Source: Devosia ginsengisoli
GTDB lineage: Bacteria; Pseudomonadota; Alphaproteobacteria; Rhizobiales; Devosiaceae
Direction: 5' to 3'
Assembly: GCF_007859655.1 (NCBI RefSeq)
Contig: NZ_CP042304.1
Coordinates: forward strand, 2,666,001-2,730,000
Length of the DNA: 64,000 nucleotides
In this document: piece after piece, positions 51,246 through 61,087 of the stretch
How positions within the stretch are numbered: position 1 is the first letter of the stretch
How the letters are laid out: the number at the start of each line of letters is the position of its first letter
Made by a program: the position numbers and the translations under genes
The notes under the pieces: generated by a model
The model's input: only the letters and a program-made list of their open reading frames with translations
Database searches by the model: none
What the model was told of the DNA's origin: nothing

Positions 51246-52376
51246 CTAAATAATCTCTCGCCACACGGTGCGCTTCACATAGTCCCGGTAGCTCAGCACG
51301 ATCCGGACAACCTTTTCCGAAACATTGGGCACCATATAGTCGGCCACCGGCAGCAGGGTGCGGGTCTGGCCGCTTTGCTGCGATGCAAGGATGGACAGGC
51401 CCTGCCTGACCCGAGACAAGTCGAGGCCCGTCATCATGACCGATGCCTGTTCCATCCCTTCGGGCCGTTCGTGGGCCTCCCGAATATTGAGTGCCGGAAA
51501 ATTGAGTATAGAGGATTCCTCGGTGATTGTGCCGCTATCAGACAGAACCGCCTTGGCCCCTGTCTGCAACCGCGCATAGTCGAGAAAGCCGAGCGGCTTC
51601 AGCAATTGGATCGGACGCTCGAACCGGACGCCCGCTTCGTCGAACCGCTTGCGCGTACGCGGATGGGTGGAAACAATGATCGGCAGATCGTAGTCGGATG
51701 CCAGGCCGTCGAGCATGCTCACGAACTTCCGAAGGTTGATCTCGGAATCGACATTCTCCTCCCGATGCGCACTGACGACAAGATAACGTCCTTCTGTCAG
51801 CCCGAGGGTTTGACAGATGGTCGAGGCGTCAATACCTGCCCGGTAATGGGTGAGCACTTCATACATCGGGCTGCCAGTCTTGATGACACGGTCCGGCGGG
51901 ATACCCTCCCGCAGCAGGTATTCGCGTGCAATGTCGGAATAGGGCATGTTAATGTCGGCGGTATGGTCGACGATGCGGCGATTTGTTTCCTCCGGCACGC
52001 GCTGGTCGAAACACCTGTTGCCGGCTTCCATGTGAAAAATAGGAACATGCCTGCGCTTCGCGGGGATAACCGACAGGCACGAATTGGTATCGCCCAATAC
52101 CAGCACGGCATCGGGTTGGCGCTCGGCCAGCACCTTGTCGAAGGCAGCAATGATCTTGCCGATCGTCTCCGCAGCACTTTCTCCGGCAGCCTCGAGAAAG
52201 ACGTCGGGCGGACGGATCCCCAGTTCGGCAAAAAAAATGCCGTTCAGTTCATAGTCGTAATTCTGCCCCGTATGGACGAGGATGTGTTCGAAATGCTGGT
52301 CCAACGCCGCCAACGTTCGGGACAGCCGGATAATTTCAGGCCGGGTACCAACCACGGTTATGACACGCAATTTCAT
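51246..52376 (-). CDS. capG: UDP-2-epimerase of L-FucNAc synthesis (CapG/FnlC/WbjD)
   Basis: 376 aa, nonhydrolysing UDP-GlcNAc 2-epimerase family: VITVVGTRPEIIRLSRTLAALDQHFEHILVHTGQNYDYELNGIFF, LVLGDTNSCLSVIPAKRRHVPIFHMEAGNRCFDQRVPEETNRRIVDH, SAHREENVDS and LSDSGTITEESSILNFPALNIREAHERPEGME. The FHMEAGNRCFDQRVPEE block is typical of the CapG branch. It converts UDP-N-acetyl-L-pneumosamine to UDP-L-FucNAc. It overlaps capF by 4 bp and is the last step of the CapE-CapF-CapG route. Confidence 0.93.
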   Translation of the reverse strand: MKLRVITVVGTRPEIIRLSRTLAALDQHFEHILVHTGQNYDYELNGIFFAELGIRPPDVFLEAAGESAAETIGKIIAAFDKVLAERQPDAVLVLGDTNSCLSVIPAKRRHVPIFHMEAGNRCFDQRVPEETNRRIVDHTADINMPYSDIAREYLLREGIPPDRVIKTGSPMYEVLTHYRAGIDASTICQTLGLTEGRYLVVSAHREENVDSEINLRKFVSMLDGLASDYDLPIIVSTHPRTRKRFDEAGVRFERPIQLLKPLGFLDYARLQTGAKAVLSDSGTITEESSILNFPALNIREAHERPEGMEQASVMMTGLDLSRVRQGLSILASQQSGQTRTLLPVADYMVPNVSEKVVRIVLSYRDYVKRTVWREII

Positions 52377-53479
52377 GGCACCTTTGCGGAAAAAGTGTCG
52401 GGGCGTTCGGGATCGAACAATTCATTCGCCCAGAGCATGCAGATCAGCGTATCGCCGCCCGTATTAGTAACGTCATGCGACCAGCCGGGCACGGTTTCAA
52501 CGACCTTTGTGTCCTCGGCGCGCACCTGAATTTCGGCATACTCGCCCGTCACGATATTGCGAAATCGGAACAGAGCCTGGCCTGATACGACCAAGAATTT
52601 TTCCGTCTTGCTGTGATGGTAATGCCCGCCACGCGTTATGCCGGGATTGGCGGTGAAGAAGGAGACCTGTCCCGATTGCGGCGTGCGCAACATCTCAACG
52701 AAGGTTCCGCGTGGATCGGTATGCTTCGGCAAATCATAGGCGAAATGTGTTGCATCGAGGAAACTGAGATAGGTCGCGTGCAGAGCGCGCGCGAGCCCGG
52801 TGCCAACCGGACCCACCAACAGCGACCGGCGACTATCTCGAAACGCCTTGATTTGCTCGGCCAACGCACCCACCGTCGTGCTGTAAGTAGGCCGCAGCAT
52901 ATCGTCCGAGCGGCGGGCCGGCTGGGCGATCAGCGCGACGATGATTTCGACCACATCGTCCACATAGATGAGTTCCAAGGGAGCAGAGGGGTCAGAAATG
53001 GCGATTGGCAAATCCCGCGCAATATTGTGGCAGAATGTCGCCACCACGGAATTGTAGTTTGGTCTTGACCACTTGCCGAAGACATTGGGTAACCGCAGAG
53101 CGTGTATCGGGGCGCCGCTGCGTCGCCCATAATCGACCAGGATATCTTCCGCGGCGCGCTTGCTGAGGCCGTAAGGCGTATCGTTGCCTGCCTGGGTAGA
53201 CGACGCATAGATCACCGGCGCCGCTTTGCCCAGGGATCTCAGAGCGCCCGCCATCGCTTGGGTCATCCCGGCATTGCCTGCAGCGAATTCCTCCTCCTCC
53301 TTCGGCCGGTTGACGCCGGCCAGATGTACGACGACATCCGCGCCGGTCAGCGCCTGCTCCAAGGTTGTACCGCGCAGGTCATGCCCTATCACCACAACCG
53401 GGATTTTCAACTCATCCAGCCGGAAGCGGACATTCTTGCCGATGAAACCACTGGCTCCCGTTAGGGCTATTCTGGTCAT
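52373..53479 (-). CDS. capF: Bifunctional SDR-cupin reductase (CapF/FnlB/WbjC)
   Basis: 368 aa. N-terminal SDR domain (RIALTGASGFIGKNVRFRL, VVHLAGVNRP, YASSTQ, YGLSKRAAE) fused to a C-terminal cupin (DPRGTFVEML, GGHYHHSKTEKFLVVSGQALFRF, VPGWSHDVTNTG) with metal-binding His residues. This exact two-domain architecture is diagnostic of CapF: the cupin epimerises C3 and the SDR reduces C4 of the CapE product. It abuts capE (53480) and overlaps capG. Confidence 0.95.
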   Translation of the reverse strand: MTRIALTGASGFIGKNVRFRLDELKIPVVVIGHDLRGTTLEQALTGADVVVHLAGVNRPKEEEEFAAGNAGMTQAMAGALRSLGKAAPVIYASSTQAGNDTPYGLSKRAAEDILVDYGRRSGAPIHALRLPNVFGKWSRPNYNSVVATFCHNIARDLPIAISDPSAPLELIYVDDVVEIIVALIAQPARRSDDMLRPTYSTTVGALAEQIKAFRDSRRSLLVGPVGTGLARALHATYLSFLDATHFAYDLPKHTDPRGTFVEMLRTPQSGQVSFFTANPGITRGGHYHHSKTEKFLVVSGQALFRFRNIVTGEYAEIQVRAEDTKVVETVPGWSHDVTNTGGDTLICMLWANELFDPERPDTFSAKVP

Positions 53480-54532
53480 CTAGACGCCCAATCCGGGCGA
53501 GCGCCCTTCACGCAAATCACGAATGAAATCGAGACTTTCCAGCAGACTCCGCATCCCCGCGACATCCAACCGCCGCGTATTCTCCGAATTATAGTCATGC
53601 GCCGTCGAAATGTCGGATCGGCCGTCCTCGACATAAGGGGCATAGTTGAGGTCGCGCTGATCGGCCGCGATGCGATAATAATCGCCCAGGTCTTCTGCCC
53701 GCGCCATCTCCTCGCGGCTTAGCAGCGTTTCGTAGAGCTTTTCGCCATGCCGTGTGCCGATCACTTGGATGGGGTGATCGGGGATTTCAAGCACGCCACC
53801 CATGGCCAGCGCCAAATCTCCGATCGTGGCCGCCGGCGACTTCTGCACGAAAATGTCGCCGTTATTGCCGCGATGAAAGGCGAACAGCACCAGTTCCACC
53901 GCATCCTCCAGACTCATCATGAAACGGGTCATATTCGGATCCGTCACCGTCATCGGTTTGCCGTTCAAGATCTGTTCGGCAAATAGCGGGATGACCGAGC
54001 CGCGCGATGCCATGACATTGCCGTAACGAGTGCCGCACAGCACCGTCCCACCGCCCCCCAGCTCTCGGGACTTCGCCACCATGACCTTTTCCATCAGGGC
54101 CTTGGACATACCCATGGCATTAACTGGCAACACCGCCTTGTCGGTGCTGAGGCAGATGACCTTTTTCACACGGTTGGCATTGGCTGCCTCAAGCACATTA
54201 TCGGTACCGATGACATTGGTCTTGACGGCCTCCATCGGATGGAATTCGCACGATGGCACCTGCTTGAGTGCAGCGGCGTGAAAAATGAAGTCCACGCCAC
54301 GCGTCGCCGTCAGCACGCTGGCATAGTCGCGCACATCGCCAATATAGAACTTCAGCTTGGAACCGCCAAAACGCTTGCGCAAATCGTCTTGCTTCTTCTC
54401 ATCCCGGCTGAAAATACGAATTTCGCGCAAGTCGGAATCGAGGAATCGCTCAAGGACGGCGCTACCGAACGATCCCGTTCCGCCGGTGATAAGAAGGCAG
54501 GACTCTGCAAACATCGAAGACATAGTACTCAT
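53480..54532 (-). CDS. capE: UDP-GlcNAc 4,6-dehydratase/5-epimerase (CapE/FnlA/WbjB)
   Basis: 350 aa; shorter starts at internal Met 4 or 7 are possible. SDR motif LLITGGTGSFGSAVLERFLDSDLREIRIFSRDEKKQDDLRK, FHAAALKQVPSCEFHPMEAVKTNVIGTDN, CLSTDKAVLPVNAMGMSKALMEKVM with the catalytic Met/Lys arrangement, and IQVIGTRHGEKLYETLLSREEM. It is soluble, unlike the WbpM-like enzyme at 25921. It starts the route to UDP-L-FucNAc. Its start lies 2 bp after the GT4 gene stop, so transcription continues from upstream. Confidence 0.95.
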   Translation of the reverse strand: MSTMSSMFAESCLLITGGTGSFGSAVLERFLDSDLREIRIFSRDEKKQDDLRKRFGGSKLKFYIGDVRDYASVLTATRGVDFIFHAAALKQVPSCEFHPMEAVKTNVIGTDNVLEAANANRVKKVICLSTDKAVLPVNAMGMSKALMEKVMVAKSRELGGGGTVLCGTRYGNVMASRGSVIPLFAEQILNGKPMTVTDPNMTRFMMSLEDAVELVLFAFHRGNNGDIFVQKSPAATIGDLALAMGGVLEIPDHPIQVIGTRHGEKLYETLLSREEMARAEDLGDYYRIAADQRDLNYAPYVEDGRSDISTAHDYNSENTRRLDVAGMRSLLESLDFIRDLREGRSPGLGV

Positions 54533-54534
54533 TG

Positions 54535-55797
54535 TTACCGCCCGCGTTTTGGCAGGGATTGCGCGAACTCGCTACCCTTTTTCCTTGACCCACCGGTCTG
54601 GTCCGACGACAGGACGCGGCGGTAGATCGCCAAAAGATGCTGCGCATTGGCGGAAATATCGAAATTCGACCGCGCCAGCTCGCCAGCCGCAATGCCAAGG
54701 CGCGCACTGTAGGCCCGGTCCTCGGCCAGCAGAGCAATGGCATTGGCCAACTGGCCCGCATCGCGCGGATGAATGGCGATCCCGGTAACCCCGTCGACCA
54801 GCGTATCGGCCAGCGGAGCAGTAAGCGCTACGATGGAGGGCACCTCCGAAAAGGCGGCTTCGAAGATTGGCCGACCTGGCGCGTCATAATGGGAAGGGAA
54901 GCAAAGCACATCGAAACTGCGATAGACGCTGGCGATATCGGACTGGAAGCCCACCAGATGCACATTCTTTCCTAGGTCATGCGCCGCAATTTCGGCTTCG
55001 ATTTCCGCCCGCATGTCCTGTGCCAGTCCCAGCCGTTTGAGGATGCGCGCCTTGAGTCCCTTGGAAGGGCGCGCATCGTCGCCGACGAGGATGAATTCGA
55101 CATCCACCGCCCGCGCCTGCAGTTGCCTGGCGGCTTCGATTAGTTCAGCCACGCCCTTGACGCGCAACAGGTTGCCCACAAAGCCAACCTTGAATGAACT
55201 GCCCCTTAGCGGCAAAGCAGCAATGGCCGCATTGGTTTGCTCAGCCACTTTGGGCAGAAAACCATTGTGCACCACATCGACGTCCAGCACGGCAGGTAGG
55301 CTCGCTCGCACCGTCTCGTCGATGGCGACGACAGCCGCCGCGCTATCGAGAAGCCTACGCAGCAGGGCGCTACGAAGTCCCCTGCCGTCCTTCTGCATGA
55401 CAGAGCGGACATGAACTATGACCGGTGCTCGAAACAGCCAACGGGCGAGCAGCAGTGGTACAATGGCCGTGACCTCATTTGCGTGGATCAAATCAACGTC
55501 ACCCCAAGCCTTGCGGGCGCGCAGTAGGGCTAGGACGGTCGCGGGCAGAAAAGCGATCTCCCGCAGCAGGACCAGCCAGCGCAATCGCCGGTAGCGTCCA
55601 TACCTTGTGTGGTCGAACTGGCTGATCCCCCTGGCGGCGATCACCGGCCCGATTTGCGAGAAAAAGGGAACGACAGTGCCCTTCTGGGTGACGAAATGAG
55701 ACTGTACAATTCCCAACGGCAAGGCGCGCAGAGCCTCGAACAGGCTGCGCGATGCGCCACCAAACGCCCCTATCGTATGCAAGTGGAGTATTCTCAA
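54535..55797 (-). CDS. GT4-family glycosyltransferase
   Basis: 420 aa from TTG at 55797 (AAAGGG six bases upstream), giving MRILHLHTIGAFGGASRSLFEALRAL; a TTG at 55803 is the alternative, and frames further upstream are noncoding. GT-B fold: HANEVTAIVPLLLARWLFRAPVIVHVRS in the acceptor domain, SFKVGFVGNLLRVKGVAELIEAARQL and VLCFPSHYDAPGRPIFEAAFSEVPSIVALTAPLADTLVDGVTG in the donor domain with the EX7E-like Glu. It is a retaining transferase of unknown sugar. 101 bp separate it from the polymerase gene upstream. Confidence 0.9.
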   Translation of the reverse strand: MRILHLHTIGAFGGASRSLFEALRALPLGIVQSHFVTQKGTVVPFFSQIGPVIAARGISQFDHTRYGRYRRLRWLVLLREIAFLPATVLALLRARKAWGDVDLIHANEVTAIVPLLLARWLFRAPVIVHVRSVMQKDGRGLRSALLRRLLDSAAAVVAIDETVRASLPAVLDVDVVHNGFLPKVAEQTNAAIAALPLRGSSFKVGFVGNLLRVKGVAELIEAARQLQARAVDVEFILVGDDARPSKGLKARILKRLGLAQDMRAEIEAEIAAHDLGKNVHLVGFQSDIASVYRSFDVLCFPSHYDAPGRPIFEAAFSEVPSIVALTAPLADTLVDGVTGIAIHPRDAGQLANAIALLAEDRAYSARLGIAAGELARSNFDISANAQHLLAIYRRVLSSDQTGGSRKKGSEFAQSLPKRGR

Positions 55798-55898
55798 GAT
55801 CAACCCTTTGGGGTTCGTGAAACGATGGCAAAAGCCCGGACGCCAGGACAGTGTGCTGCCTTCCAGGGAGATGTTAGGCCCCTTCTCGTCGCGCAGCC

Positions 55899-57158
55899 CT
55901 AGCCGACTTCTCGCCGGTAAGGAAATCTCCGGTTCGCCAGCGCTCCAAAAATGATCCATTCGCCAGACACCCAGATCAACATGAGCCACAGGGTTATCAG
56001 GCCTGTGATTGCGGAAATGTGGAGCAGTTCCGCCAGACCGCCGCCAATAATCCATGCCATCACGCCGACAATGGCATACGCGGCGGCTGTCGTCGCCATA
56101 ACATAATTTCTCGCCCCGATCTTGTTGTCCAGAAAGGCGTGAATGGCCACCATGACTGCCCCGCAAAGGACGGCAAACATCCCGAGACCGACAATTCCGC
56201 CGGCCAGCAAGCCCTCTGAGAACACATGGGCGGAGCCGTTATGGCCCTGACGGATAATTTCCTCGGCCGGGAAACCGGCCAGATGCGTCGCCAGAAGGCT
56301 GAAGTGAGCCTGCACCCATTCCAGTGGCTGCGCCCGTGAAATTCCAGTGACCATTGTGAAAAAACGATCACCCGGTATGGTCAGAAGCGTATCGACATAA
56401 GGCGGGAAATCGACTCCCAGCCGGTACTGCCCCCATAGACTCCACGCAATATCACCCTGCAGGACGAACAGCCTGTTAACCATGGCCTCGACCAGATTGC
56501 CGCGCTGCCAGCCGAATTGCAGATAACCTATTGCGATCAGAGCCGCGCCGCCGACAACGACCGGCACCAGTGTCAACCAGCGCGCGGACCAGAAAAAGAT
56601 AATTACCACGGGCAGAAAGGCTATCACTATGCCGGCCTTGTAGCCAAAAGACAGCGCGATCAGGGCGACGCATACGGCCACGACCAGCACATCGACCGAC
56701 CAAAGCCTTTGCCCGGCGGCGTGTCGCACCGCGATAAGATAGGCCATCAGGCCCGGTGCGTAATATTTGATGACCAGATAGCCAACGGGCCCTAGCCCGC
56801 CCATCGATATCCTGAACTCGCCCGACCCCACGGAACCGGCAATCGTATGAATACCCCCCATCACAAAGAGGGCGAAGAGCGTCATCGGAACCAATAGCAC
56901 CAGCACGCGCCGGCCAACCTGGCGCGTGTCGGGCGGCATGTTGAAAAAACTCTGCTGTCCCAACCGGCCGAGCGGCGTGAAACGCGCCAGCAGGAAGGCC
57001 GCGAGAAAAGCCAGTGCACCGAAGCAGGCAAAAGCCGGCGCGGCGCCATTGGCATAGCCGCTCGTCCAAGTAGAGCCGGAAAAAGCACCCTGCTCCACCA
57101 TGATAATGCCCACGAGCGGGCAGAAGAAGGTCGCCGCGAGAATGAACCTCAGAACCAT
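55899..57158 (-). CDS. O-antigen polymerase-like membrane protein (Wzy type)
   Basis: 419 aa with about ten hydrophobic segments and large periplasmic loops, the normal architecture of Wzy polymerases, which have little sequence conservation. Notable is the loop DFPPYVDTLLTIPGDRFFTMVTGISRAQPLEWVQAHFSLLATHLAGFPAEEIIRQGHNGSAHVFSEGLLAGG, and AFSGSTWTSGYANGAAPAFACFGALAF near the start. Position among glycosyltransferases and next to Wzx supports polymerase function; a ligase cannot be excluded. Confidence 0.75.
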   Translation of the reverse strand: MVLRFILAATFFCPLVGIIMVEQGAFSGSTWTSGYANGAAPAFACFGALAFLAAFLLARFTPLGRLGQQSFFNMPPDTRQVGRRVLVLLVPMTLFALFVMGGIHTIAGSVGSGEFRISMGGLGPVGYLVIKYYAPGLMAYLIAVRHAAGQRLWSVDVLVVAVCVALIALSFGYKAGIVIAFLPVVIIFFWSARWLTLVPVVVGGAALIAIGYLQFGWQRGNLVEAMVNRLFVLQGDIAWSLWGQYRLGVDFPPYVDTLLTIPGDRFFTMVTGISRAQPLEWVQAHFSLLATHLAGFPAEEIIRQGHNGSAHVFSEGLLAGGIVGLGMFAVLCGAVMVAIHAFLDNKIGARNYVMATTAAAYAIVGVMAWIIGGGLAELLHISAITGLITLWLMLIWVSGEWIIFGALANRRFPYRREVG

Positions 57159-57257
57159 ATGTAAAATCCCGACTCGTCACCCCCTCCCCGACCTAACTTC
57201 TTCTCTTCCTCATTGCTAGCCCCAGACGGACGCCTTTCCTTGCGCGTCTGACAGCGA

Positions 57258-58718
57258 TCAGATACCTACGCCTTGCGCCTGAAGAAAGCGGGCATAGTTG
57301 TCCTGCCAGTTGTCGGCCCATATGGCTTTGGTCAGGCTGGTCGCTGTCTGTTCGGTTGCCGCGTCAAGCAGCCTCAGCAGGTCATCGATGGTCCGAAACA
57401 GCGCGAACGAGCCATCGGGATAGTTGAAGCGGGTCTTGGCGGTATCACGCACCAGAATATGAGGAACGAGACCGAGGGCCTCGAAGGCGCCCGTCGTGAC
57501 TTCACTCACCACGGCCAGCGCGGAATCGAAGGAATCGTAAAGATCAATATTTTCATCAAGCACCACCCCGGTGGGCAGTTGACCCCGCCAATCCCGACTG
57601 TCACGCTCTACAGGATGGGGGCGGAACACTACGCGCATCCTCCTTGTGGTCAAGGCCTCGGCTATTTGGGCGGCTAAGTCGATAAAAATGTCGGCGTCCA
57701 CGCCATCGCTGAGCACGAGGACATCCCGGCGCGCAGACGCGTCTAAGCCAATCCCCGACCTCTTGGTCATGACGGCAGATCGATGCGGGCTGCCTATGGC
57801 AACTGGCACCACCGGCAATCGAAACTTGTCGTTCCACCAGGGCCCGAAGGTCAGCAGGTAATCCGGCAGGCAGGATTTGTAGGCCTCACTACCCGCCAAT
57901 TCGGAACCGATATTATAGGCATCCATGCCCTTAGAAATAAGCCCATGCTGGTGCTCCGCCGTGACGATGCCCATTCTTCGAGCGGCCACGATGGGCGCTA
58001 CCGATGCCCCTCCATAGCAACCACCGCCCTTGAGCAGCAAGCGCGTGCCCAGCCTGCCGAACAATCGGCCATACATGGCTAGGGTGGCCGGCAGTGCGGC
58101 CGAAACTTCCGCCAGTTTTCCGATAAGCATATGGCGCTCTCTGACCGCCATCTCCCATCCAATGCTGTCCCTGGCCCGGCTATTTACCAAGTCCACCAGT
58201 GCGGTGGCCGCAGAGTAATCCGCCTTTCGCACGAGCGTCTTGCCCAGCATTACGCTCCACGCCATGGAAGGAGCATTGTAGCGGATGCGCTCGAAATGGC
58301 GCGGCCCCGGATAATGCCAGTGCAGATCATCTTCCACGACGCAGCTGATATCGGGATAGGCCATGGCGAAATGGTCGGTCAATCGGTTGAACCATCGCCC
58401 GTCACGCGCCCCACCGCCCAAAGCAGTCGACATAAGCGTGATCCGGCCTTGGGGTGAAGGCGAGAAGGTATTGTGAAGTACGTAGCGCCCCATTGCGGCA
58501 AAAGCCTTGCCCGGCTGGCCTAGTGTTACCCGCTGACCAGCCAGATCGCCGGAAAAGAGCAGGTCACCCAAAATTTGGCGCAGAAACCGTATACGCACCA
58601 GCGGCCACATCGGAACGCCCGTATCCCTGGCTTCGAAGGCCATAAGCTCTCGGGTGTCTTCGAGAACCAGGATGTCGTCCAGCGTGAGTTCGGGTACTTT
58701 AGCGGCCAGAAAAGGCAT
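57258..58718 (-). CDS. Large unknown polysaccharide-locus protein, GT-B-like C-half
   Basis: 486 aa. N-terminal VPELTLDDILVLEDTRELMAFEARDTGVPMWPLVRIRFLRQILGDLLF, a middle with RITLMSTALGGGARDGRWFNRLTDHFAMAYPDISCVVEDDLHWHYPG, and a C-terminal Rossmann-like half with EHQHGLISKGMDAYN, VVFRPHPVERDSRDW and SALAVVSEVTTGAFEALGLVPHILV. The EHQHG and RPHP motifs recall CDP-glycerol/CMP-sugar type polysaccharide transferases. It could be the transferase for one of the CMP-nonulosonates. It directly abuts the flippase gene (1 bp). Confidence 0.6.
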   Translation of the reverse strand: MPFLAAKVPELTLDDILVLEDTRELMAFEARDTGVPMWPLVRIRFLRQILGDLLFSGDLAGQRVTLGQPGKAFAAMGRYVLHNTFSPSPQGRITLMSTALGGGARDGRWFNRLTDHFAMAYPDISCVVEDDLHWHYPGPRHFERIRYNAPSMAWSVMLGKTLVRKADYSAATALVDLVNSRARDSIGWEMAVRERHMLIGKLAEVSAALPATLAMYGRLFGRLGTRLLLKGGGCYGGASVAPIVAARRMGIVTAEHQHGLISKGMDAYNIGSELAGSEAYKSCLPDYLLTFGPWWNDKFRLPVVPVAIGSPHRSAVMTKRSGIGLDASARRDVLVLSDGVDADIFIDLAAQIAEALTTRRMRVVFRPHPVERDSRDWRGQLPTGVVLDENIDLYDSFDSALAVVSEVTTGAFEALGLVPHILVRDTAKTRFNYPDGSFALFRTIDDLLRLLDAATEQTATSLTKAIWADNWQDNYARFLQAQGVGI

Positions 58719-59987
58719 TCACCCTTGCCCCGTCAGGGCCCGCAGCCAGGGCATGGGGCGAGCCCGTTGCGCTGCAAACCAAGTCAATAGGAACAGGGCA
58801 AGTTGTGATGCGGCAAAGGCCTGTGCAGCGCCAATGGCGCCATTGAGCGGCAGAAGCACATAAGACAGTCCGACATTGAGTGCGCCGCACGATATCGTTA
58901 TGAGGGCCAGCCGCCCTGTCTGCCCTGCATAGAACAGATAATTCGTGACCATCAGATACATTCCTCCGAAGGCGAAGCCCAAAGCCGTGACGCCGACGAT
59001 CGGAGCGGCGGCCTGGAAAGCCTCACCCACCAGCAAGGGTAGGATAAAAGGAGCGAGCCAGCCAACCAAGATCGCCCCTGCAAGCAGGGCGGTAGAATAA
59101 GCATATGTCATACGGACCGCAGCGATATCGCGTGGATAGTCATTGATACGCAAGGCCTCGATGAGCCAGGGAGCGTAGGCGCGATTGACGGATTCGGTAA
59201 TCAGCCTGATAGCCAGCCCGATTTGCACCGAGACGAAATATATGCCGGTTTCGGCGACACCAAGCATACTGCTGATCATGAAACGATCCGCCATGGCTAG
59301 CAACATGCCGCCCAGCACATGCGGTATTAGCGGTACCCCGTAGCGCAGTGCGTTGAGCACATAATCCTTCTTAACTTGGCGCCCGATCAACCCACTGCGG
59401 AACAGGCTGATCACTGCCAACGCCCCCACGCCGCCGGCCGCTATTGCCATTCCTGCCGCCCGCCCCTGCCAGGCAAGCCCCAATCCAACGACCAATGCCA
59501 GCGTCAGCGCGGCATCTCCAACAGATTGCGAAATTCTGAGCGCACCGAAGTGCCAGGGTTGCTTTGCTGACTGCCATATGCCCAATCGCACTTGGAGAAC
59601 GAACTGCACCATTGCAACCAAGGTCGCGATCACAAGCCAGGATGTGGGCAGATGCGTGACCTGCTCCAGCCGGTCCGAGAACAGCAGCACAACGAGCATC
59701 AGCACAGCAGAACTCGCACCCAGAATCGCAAAACAAGACGTCACATAGTTGGGGAAATTCAGTTCGTTGCGTTCGAAATACCGGATACCGGTCGCTCCGT
59801 AGACGCTGAGGCCAGCCAACGCGCTGAGCGCCACGATGGTCACGGAAAACATACCTACGCGACCATAGTCCTCTTGACTGAGGATCCGCGTAAGAAGGGG
59901 CATAAGCAAGAGCGGCACCCCCGCCGCAACGGCGTTGGCGCTCATGTAAATCGCAACCGATCCCAGCAGGGAACGTGTGCCAGTCAT
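58719..59987 (-). CDS. Wzx-like polysaccharide flippase (MOP superfamily)
   Basis: 422 aa with 12 or so membrane helices. LLGSVAIYMSANAVAAGVPLLLMPLLTRILSQEDYGRVGMF at the N-terminus is the hallmark of oligosaccharide flippases, with YGVPLIPHVLGGMLLAMADRFMISSMLGVAETGIYFVSVQIG in the middle. It moves undecaprenyl-linked repeat units to the periplasmic side. The start overlaps the stop of the aminotransferase gene by 4 bp. Along with the Wzy-like protein it indicates a Wzx/Wzy route. Confidence 0.92.
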   Translation of the reverse strand: MTGTRSLLGSVAIYMSANAVAAGVPLLLMPLLTRILSQEDYGRVGMFSVTIVALSALAGLSVYGATGIRYFERNELNFPNYVTSCFAILGASSAVLMLVVLLFSDRLEQVTHLPTSWLVIATLVAMVQFVLQVRLGIWQSAKQPWHFGALRISQSVGDAALTLALVVGLGLAWQGRAAGMAIAAGGVGALAVISLFRSGLIGRQVKKDYVLNALRYGVPLIPHVLGGMLLAMADRFMISSMLGVAETGIYFVSVQIGLAIRLITESVNRAYAPWLIEALRINDYPRDIAAVRMTYAYSTALLAGAILVGWLAPFILPLLVGEAFQAAAPIVGVTALGFAFGGMYLMVTNYLFYAGQTGRLALITISCGALNVGLSYVLLPLNGAIGAAQAFAASQLALFLLTWFAAQRARPMPWLRALTGQG

Positions 59988-61087
59988 GCGGTGAAGAAGT
60001 CGCGAACAGCTTCGCTGACAGCAGTCACATCCGACAAGCTCATATGTTCGCCGATCGGCAGACTAAGAAGTTGACTGTCCATGGCGCAGACATTGAGCGC
60101 CTCCCCGTGCTGTGGATGGTTGCGATAGGCTTTCAGCCTTGGCAACGCGGTGGGGTAATGCACGCCCGTTTCAATGCCACGCGCCTTGAGGTATTCCGCC
60201 AGCTCCAACCTTCGCCCTGTGCGGATGACGAAGAGATGATAGACCTGACGCGCCCAGTTCCGGCGGACAGGCAAGGTCACTTCTGCAATATCGGCCAGCC
60301 CGACGAGATAGCTGTCGGCCAGCGCAATCCGCTTGTCGATCCAGCCTTCCAGATGCGGCAACTTGGCACTGAGAATGGCAGCCTGCAGCCCGTCGAGGCG
60401 GGAGTTTCGCCCCTCAAACTCATGGTCATACTTCCCGACCCGGCCGTGATTGGCAATCATCTGCGCGCGCCGGGCGAGCCCAGCGTCCTGAGTGGTCAAC
60501 GCCCCCGCATCGCCGAAAGCACCCAGATTCTTGCCCGGATAAAAGCTCCAGGTCGCCAGGTCACCGCATGTCCCGACATTCTGACCGTTGAACTTGGCGC
60601 CATGCGCCTGGGCGCAATCCTCGATCACCCGCAGGTCATGCTCGCGCGCTATAGCCATCAGCGATTTCATGTCGCACGGATGGCCATAGAGATGCACCGC
60701 CATCAGCGCTCTGGTCCGCGGCGTAATCTTGGCCCGAACGCTTTCCGGATCAAGCGTGTAGCTTCCCGCATCGGCGTCGGCAAACACAACGGCGTGCCCG
60801 GACCGGGATACCGCTTCCGATGAGGCGATGAAGCTGTTGCCCGGAACGATGATCTCCGAACCCGGCGGCAGGTCGAGCGCTTCGATGGCGATTTCCAGCG
60901 CGTCGGTGCCGTTGGCAACACCCACGCAATGCGCCACGCCAATCCAGTCTGCAAAGGCCTGCTCGAACCTGGCGACATGGGGGCCGCGGATGAACGCACT
61001 ATTGGCGATCACATCCGCGATGGCCGCGTCCACATCGCTCTTGATGGACATGTACTGAGCATGCAGGTCCAGAAACTTTATCATCAT
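59984..61087 (-). CDS. wbpE: UDP-3-keto-sugar aminotransferase (WbpE/WlbC, DegT family)
   Basis: 367 aa. IKFLDLHAQYMSIKSDVDAAIADVIANSAFIRGPHVARFEQAFADWIGVAHCVGVANGTDAL is a classic WbpE-like start. The PLP site has HLYGHPCDM, VIEDCAQAHGA (Asp157) and the Schiff-base Lys186 in SFYPGKNLGAFGDAGA. It transfers an amino group from glutamate to C3 of the UDP-3-keto-GlcNAcA made by WbpB. Genes order wbpB-wbpD-wbpE with 4-bp overlaps is the standard module for UDP-2,3-diacetamido-uronic acid. Confidence 0.92.
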   Translation of the reverse strand: MMIKFLDLHAQYMSIKSDVDAAIADVIANSAFIRGPHVARFEQAFADWIGVAHCVGVANGTDALEIAIEALDLPPGSEIIVPGNSFIASSEAVSRSGHAVVFADADAGSYTLDPESVRAKITPRTRALMAVHLYGHPCDMKSLMAIAREHDLRVIEDCAQAHGAKFNGQNVGTCGDLATWSFYPGKNLGAFGDAGALTTQDAGLARRAQMIANHGRVGKYDHEFEGRNSRLDGLQAAILSAKLPHLEGWIDKRIALADSYLVGLADIAEVTLPVRRNWARQVYHLFVIRTGRRLELAEYLKARGIETGVHYPTALPRLKAYRNHPQHGEALNVCAMDSQLLSLPIGEHMSLSDVTAVSEAVRDFFTA